Of a stretch of 64,000 nucleotides of DNA, positions 61,075 through 64,000 are shown one piece after another. Each line of letters opens with the position of its first letter. The first letter of the stretch is position 1. The DNA lies in assembly GCF_035918015.1 (NCBI RefSeq), contig NZ_CP109132.1, positions 2,914,001 to 2,978,000 on the forward strand, in the 5' to 3' direction. Made by a program: the position numbers and the translations under genes. The stretch is from Streptomyces sp. NBC_01754. Lineage in GTDB: Bacteria > Actinomycetota > Actinomycetes > Streptomycetales > Streptomycetaceae. A model generated the notes under the pieces. The model was not told the DNA's origin. It saw nothing but the letters and a program-made list of their open reading frames with translations, and made no database searches.

Positions 61075-62169
61075 ATGGCGTCTCCGTACCGGGTGCTGGT
61101 GTGCGATCTACGCTCTGACACCCTGCTGGACGTGCTGCCCGTCGAGGGCGTGTCCATCGACGACTACATCGGGAAGACTGGCCGGCTGACGGGCACCGTA
61201 CCGATCCCGAATCGCCAGATCGCCGATCGTGCACGCCAGGCGCTCATACCGGGTCGGACGGCCGTATGGGTGGAGCGGGGCCCCGAAATCTGGTGGGGCG
61301 GCATCCTCTGGACGATCCGGCCGACCAGCGACGCCCGCGGCTTTCTGTCTGTGGAGATTCAGTGCGGCGGGTGGGAGTCCTACCTCCACCGCCGGATGCT
61401 GTACGACACCCTGACCGCGACCCAGGCCGACCAGCTCGACATTGTGCGGGGCCTGGTCGACTACGTGCAGGACACCCCCGGTGGGGACATCGGGATCACG
61501 TACGACGACACCGTGTCGGGTGTGCTCCGGGACCGCACCTATCTGCGGTACGACCAGCCGTACATCGGGGACCTGATCACCCAACTCGCCGCCGTGGAGC
61601 GGGGCTTCGAGTGGCGGATCGGCTCGTACCGGGACGGTGCCGGCCGCCGGGTCAAGCGGCTGCACCTGGGCCACCCGATCATCCGGGGCGGGGCGACCGA
61701 AATCGTCCTCACACACCCGGGCCCGATCCTCACATACAGCCTGCCGACCGACGCGACGATCAAGGCCAACGCCTGGCAGTCCCGGGGCGCGTCCATCAAC
61801 GCGAACCAGGCCGAGGCCAGCTACCCGCTGATGACGCCTGTCCTGGTCGACGATGACGACATCGCCGCCGGGTGGCCCCGCCTCGACGGCAGCAGCGACT
61901 ACACCACCGTCGAGCAGCAAGACACCCTCGACGCGCACGCCCGCGCCGACTGGGCAGCCGCCCGAACCCCGGTCACCATCCCCGAGATCACCATCCTCCT
62001 CGGCGACAACGTCACCCCGGCGCTGCTCGGTTCGACCGTGCGTATCCGGATCCGGGACCTGTGGCACCCCGAGGGTCTGGATGTCCGGTACCGGGTCGTC
62101 GGCCTCACCATCTCGCCGCCCGAACGGGGCCGGCCGGAAACAGCGAAACTCTATCTGGAGGTCCCGTAG
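61075..62169 (+). CDS. Tail-associated protein (Gp37-like/Tal)
   Basis: 364 residues. Pattern [20 protein letters not shown], then [20 protein letters not shown] and [18 protein letters not shown] matches actinophage Gp37-like proteins, the N-terminal hub part of Tal. Its end overlaps the next GTG by one base. Confidence 0.75.
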   Translation: MASPYRVLVCDLRSDTLLDVLPVEGVSIDDYIGKTGRLTGTVPIPNRQIADRARQALIPGRTAVWVERGPEIWWGGILWTIRPTSDARGFLSVEIQCGGWESYLHRRMLYDTLTATQADQLDIVRGLVDYVQDTPGGDIGITYDDTVSGVLRDRTYLRYDQPYIGDLITQLAAVERGFEWRIGSYRDGAGRRVKRLHLGHPIIRGGATEIVLTHPGPILTYSLPTDATIKANAWQSRGASINANQAEASYPLMTPVLVDDDDIAAGWPRLDGSSDYTTVEQQDTLDAHARADWAAARTPVTIPEITILLGDNVTPALLGSTVRIRIRDLWHPEGLDVRYRVVGLTISPPERGRPETAKLYLEVP

Positions 62170-62924
62170 TGGCGTACGTGCCGCAAGATCTACTCGACCG
62201 CATCACCGCCCTGGAACGGGAAGTGCGGGAGCTCCGTGGCCGGGCGCAGATCCGGCCCGCCATGAATCAAATCTTGCACGGGGACACGGTGATCGGGGAG
62301 GGCGGGCGCCTACTCGTCCAGGACCCGGACGGAGACGCCATCTTCGAGACTGGCCAGTCACCCGCCGGAGACTGGTCCGTCACGATGCGCCGTGACACCG
62401 GAGCCCCCGCGATCGGCGTGGGCGCGAACACGTACCCGGGCGATTCTGCCGTCAATCAGATGGTCCGCATTTTCAACCGGGCGGGCGACGTCATCGTGAT
62501 GGACGATTACTACGCAGACGGCTACCTCGGCCGCCCGTACGTGCCCGTGCCCGTCACCCCCGGCGTAGACGTCACATCGTCCACCGAGCGCACCACACAC
62601 ATAGGCATCCTGCACGTACAGCACCGGGTGGTACACGCCACGACCAGTGTGTACGCCCCGGCAGGCACCACGATCAGCATGCGCTATCAATTGCAGCTCT
62701 CGGGGGGCGTCCTCGCGTACGAGCAGATCGGTAACACGTTCACAGTGGTGGGCGGGGCGGCCGGCCAGGAGCTGACCAACACCCAGCGCATTCCTATCGA
62801 CCGCGCGCACAGTGAGCGGTGCCGCCTGATGGTCCGTGCCACACGCACCGCAGGTTCGGGCACCGGAACCGTTTTCCCCTTCGGTCTGTGGGGAGTCAAC
62901 ACCGCCACTCCAGAGGAGGCCTGA
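62169..62924 (+). CDS. Minor tail protein with N-terminal coiled coil
   Basis: 251 residues from GTG 62169 (overlaps the upstream TAG). A short coiled coil (QDLLDRITALEREVRELRGR) leads into a strand-rich part. Trimerising helix plus beta head is common for tail fibre or baseplate proteins. Function by position. Confidence 0.65.
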   Translation: MAYVPQDLLDRITALEREVRELRGRAQIRPAMNQILHGDTVIGEGGRLLVQDPDGDAIFETGQSPAGDWSVTMRRDTGAPAIGVGANTYPGDSAVNQMVRIFNRAGDVIVMDDYYADGYLGRPYVPVPVTPGVDVTSSTERTTHIGILHVQHRVVHATTSVYAPAGTTISMRYQLQLSGGVLAYEQIGNTFTVVGGAAGQELTNTQRIPIDRAHSERCRLMVRATRTAGSGTGTVFPFGLWGVNTATPEEA

Positions 62925-64000
62925 TGCTGCCCACCGGCGTACCGGCCGTGACCGTGACCGGCCGATTCCTGACCCCGGCCGGGGTCCCGCTCACGGGCCG
63001 GATCACCTTTCGTGCCCCGTCGCTGATCACGCTGCCCGAGTACGACGTCGTCCTCGGTGGCCCGGTGACGGTGGCCCTCGACGCACAGGGCGCTTTCGAG
63101 GTCGAGCTGCTGGCGACGGACACCCCGGGCATGGATCCGGCCGACTGGTCGTACACGGTCACCGAGGCACTGCCCGGCGTCTCTCCGGCGCGGGCGTACC
63201 AGGTACTTCTGCCGGCCGAGACTCCCACGGTCGATATCGCGGACATCGCGCCGACCGATCCGCACACCCCGCAGTACGTGGCGGTGCGCGGTGACAGTGC
63301 GTACGAGGTGGCCGTCGAGGCCGGTTTCGTGGGCACCGTCGATGAGTGGCTGGTGTCGCTGGTCGGCGAGCAGGGGCCGCACGGCGAGAGGGGCGAGAAG
63401 GGCGACCAGGGCGAGAAGGGGGCCCCGGGGGAACGTGGCGAGCAAGGTGTCCCCGGCGAGAAGGGGGACCAGGGCGAGCGCGGAGAGAAGGGGGACCAGG
63501 GCGAGAAGGGCGACCCCGGGGAGCGTGGCGAGAAGGGGGAGAAGGGCGACCCCGGCGACGGTTCCGGGGACGTGTCCACGGTCAACGGCAAGAGCCCGGA
63601 CGGGTCCGGCAACGTGGTCCTGGCCGCCGCGGACGTCGAGGCCATCGCCGCGGCCGCACGGGGCGCCGCGAGCGGCGTAGCTTCGCTCGGCCCCGATAGC
63701 AAGGTCCCGGCTGGGCAGCTCCCTGCCGACCGGAATTGGAAGCCCGAGGATCTTGGTATGAAAGCCTGGGCTTTCGAGCCTGCCACGTCTCAGGCAGGGG
63801 AGCGCTATCCATCGTCCAAGTCATTCCGTATCACAGCCATTCCGATTCGCGAAACGATGGATGTCTCCCACATTGTGTGGCACGTTTTCGGGTACTCCGG
63901 GACGTCACTTCTTGCCGGATCCAACGCGGGCGTATTCAGCCGCGCGGGTGACCTTGTGCGCGCGGTCGGCGATATGGCCGGTACAAGCAAGCTGATCGAT
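62924..64000 (+). CDS. Collagen-like tail fibre (cut by window edge)
   Basis: The frame starts at ATG 62924 behind GAGGAGG and is still open at the right edge (359 residues visible). An N-terminal strand-rich domain of about 147 residues is followed by 22 Gly-X-Y triplets (residues 148-213, GERGEKGDQGEKG-like) that should form a collagen triple helix. A linker (VSTVNGKSPDGSGNVVLAAD) then leads to a globular C-terminal part. It is probably the receptor-binding fibre. ATGA overlap couples it to the upstream gene. Confidence 0.85.
   Translation, partial: MLPTGVPAVTVTGRFLTPAGVPLTGRITFRAPSLITLPEYDVVLGGPVTVALDAQGAFEVELLATDTPGMDPADWSYTVTEALPGVSPARAYQVLLPAETPTVDIADIAPTDPHTPQYVAVRGDSAYEVAVEAGFVGTVDEWLVSLVGEQGPHGERGEKGDQGEKGAPGERGEQGVPGEKGDQGERGEKGDQGEKGDPGERGEKGEKGDPGDGSGDVSTVNGKSPDGSGNVVLAAADVEAIAAAARGAASGVASLGPDSKVPAGQLPADRNWKPEDLGMKAWAFEPATSQAGERYPSSKSFRITAIPIRETMDVSHIVWHVFGYSGTSLLAGSNAGVFSRAGDLVRAVGDMAGTSKLID

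Larger units (their letters stand above)
27958..64000. mobile_element. Siphovirus-type prophage (left part, continues beyond window)
   Basis: A large serine integrase, repressor/Cro switch, early genes, SSB and replication gene are followed by a complete packaging-head-tail module in siphovirus order. All phage genes after 30,509 run rightward. The right end, lysis genes and second attachment site are not in the window. Genes are intact with a conserved frameshift signal, so the phage may be functional. Confidence 0.95.

Overview
The window is high-GC actinobacterial DNA, almost certainly Streptomyces. It has many GTG starts, ATGA/GTGA gene overlaps, an SsgA-family sporulation protein, a Nur-type nickel box and GC-rich terminators. 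It splits cleanly into host chromosome (about 1-27,957) and the left 36 kb of a prophage (about 27,958 to the right edge, which cuts through a tail-fibre gene).

Host part, left to right. A TPR regulator tail and a frameshifted YdcF gene come first, then a small remnant that looks transposon- or integrase-derived. Next is a leftward gene set: alanyl-tRNA synthetase, a HAD phosphatase, an orotate-phosphoribosyltransferase-like enzyme, a LOG-like protein, a nucleotidyltransferase and an aspartyl/asparaginyl beta-hydroxylase. It diverges from a large XRE/TPR-type regulator and looks like a dedicated nucleotide/amino-acid cassette. After it come an SDR plus beta-lactamase-fold hydrolase pair, an ECF nickel/cobalt transporter (CbiM-N fusion, CbiQ, CbiO) behind a Nur-like box, an SsgA-like protein, an MMPL exporter with a TetR regulator and two operator palindromes, and a tricorn protease. 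Last are an SDR / alpha-beta hydrolase / Baeyer-Villiger monooxygenase operon facing a MerR regulator, and exodeoxyribonuclease III.

Prophage part. A large serine integrase sits directly upstream of exodeoxyribonuclease III on the same strand. The attachment junction lies at the start codon of that gene, and the phage side appears to supply a new Shine-Dalgarno and TTG start. A repressor/Cro-like switch shares the operator CGTTTC-N6-GAAACG. The rightward early region carries RecT-like, WhiB-HTH fusion, replication initiator (with iterons inside the gene), SSB, coiled-coil, zinc-motif and DUF2637 membrane proteins. Late genes follow in the usual siphovirus order: TerS, TerL, portal, MuF, RMF-like small protein, scaffold, capsid, head fibre, connectors, tail tube, two tail-assembly chaperones joined by a -1 frameshift at CCCAAAT, tape measure, Dit, Tal-like protein and a collagen-like fibre. 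Lysis genes and the second att site must lie beyond the window.

The most unusual object is a four-unit CRISPR-like array (48,869-49,046) inside the late operon, between portal and MuF. Its units look like actinobacterial type I-E repeats, with hairpin stems kept by compensatory changes. The spacers are only 21-23 nt and there are no cas genes nearby. A phage-borne CRISPR-repeat mimic (decoy or RNA anti-CRISPR) is the hypothesis most worth testing. Many phage intergenic gaps also hold perfect GC-rich hairpins.
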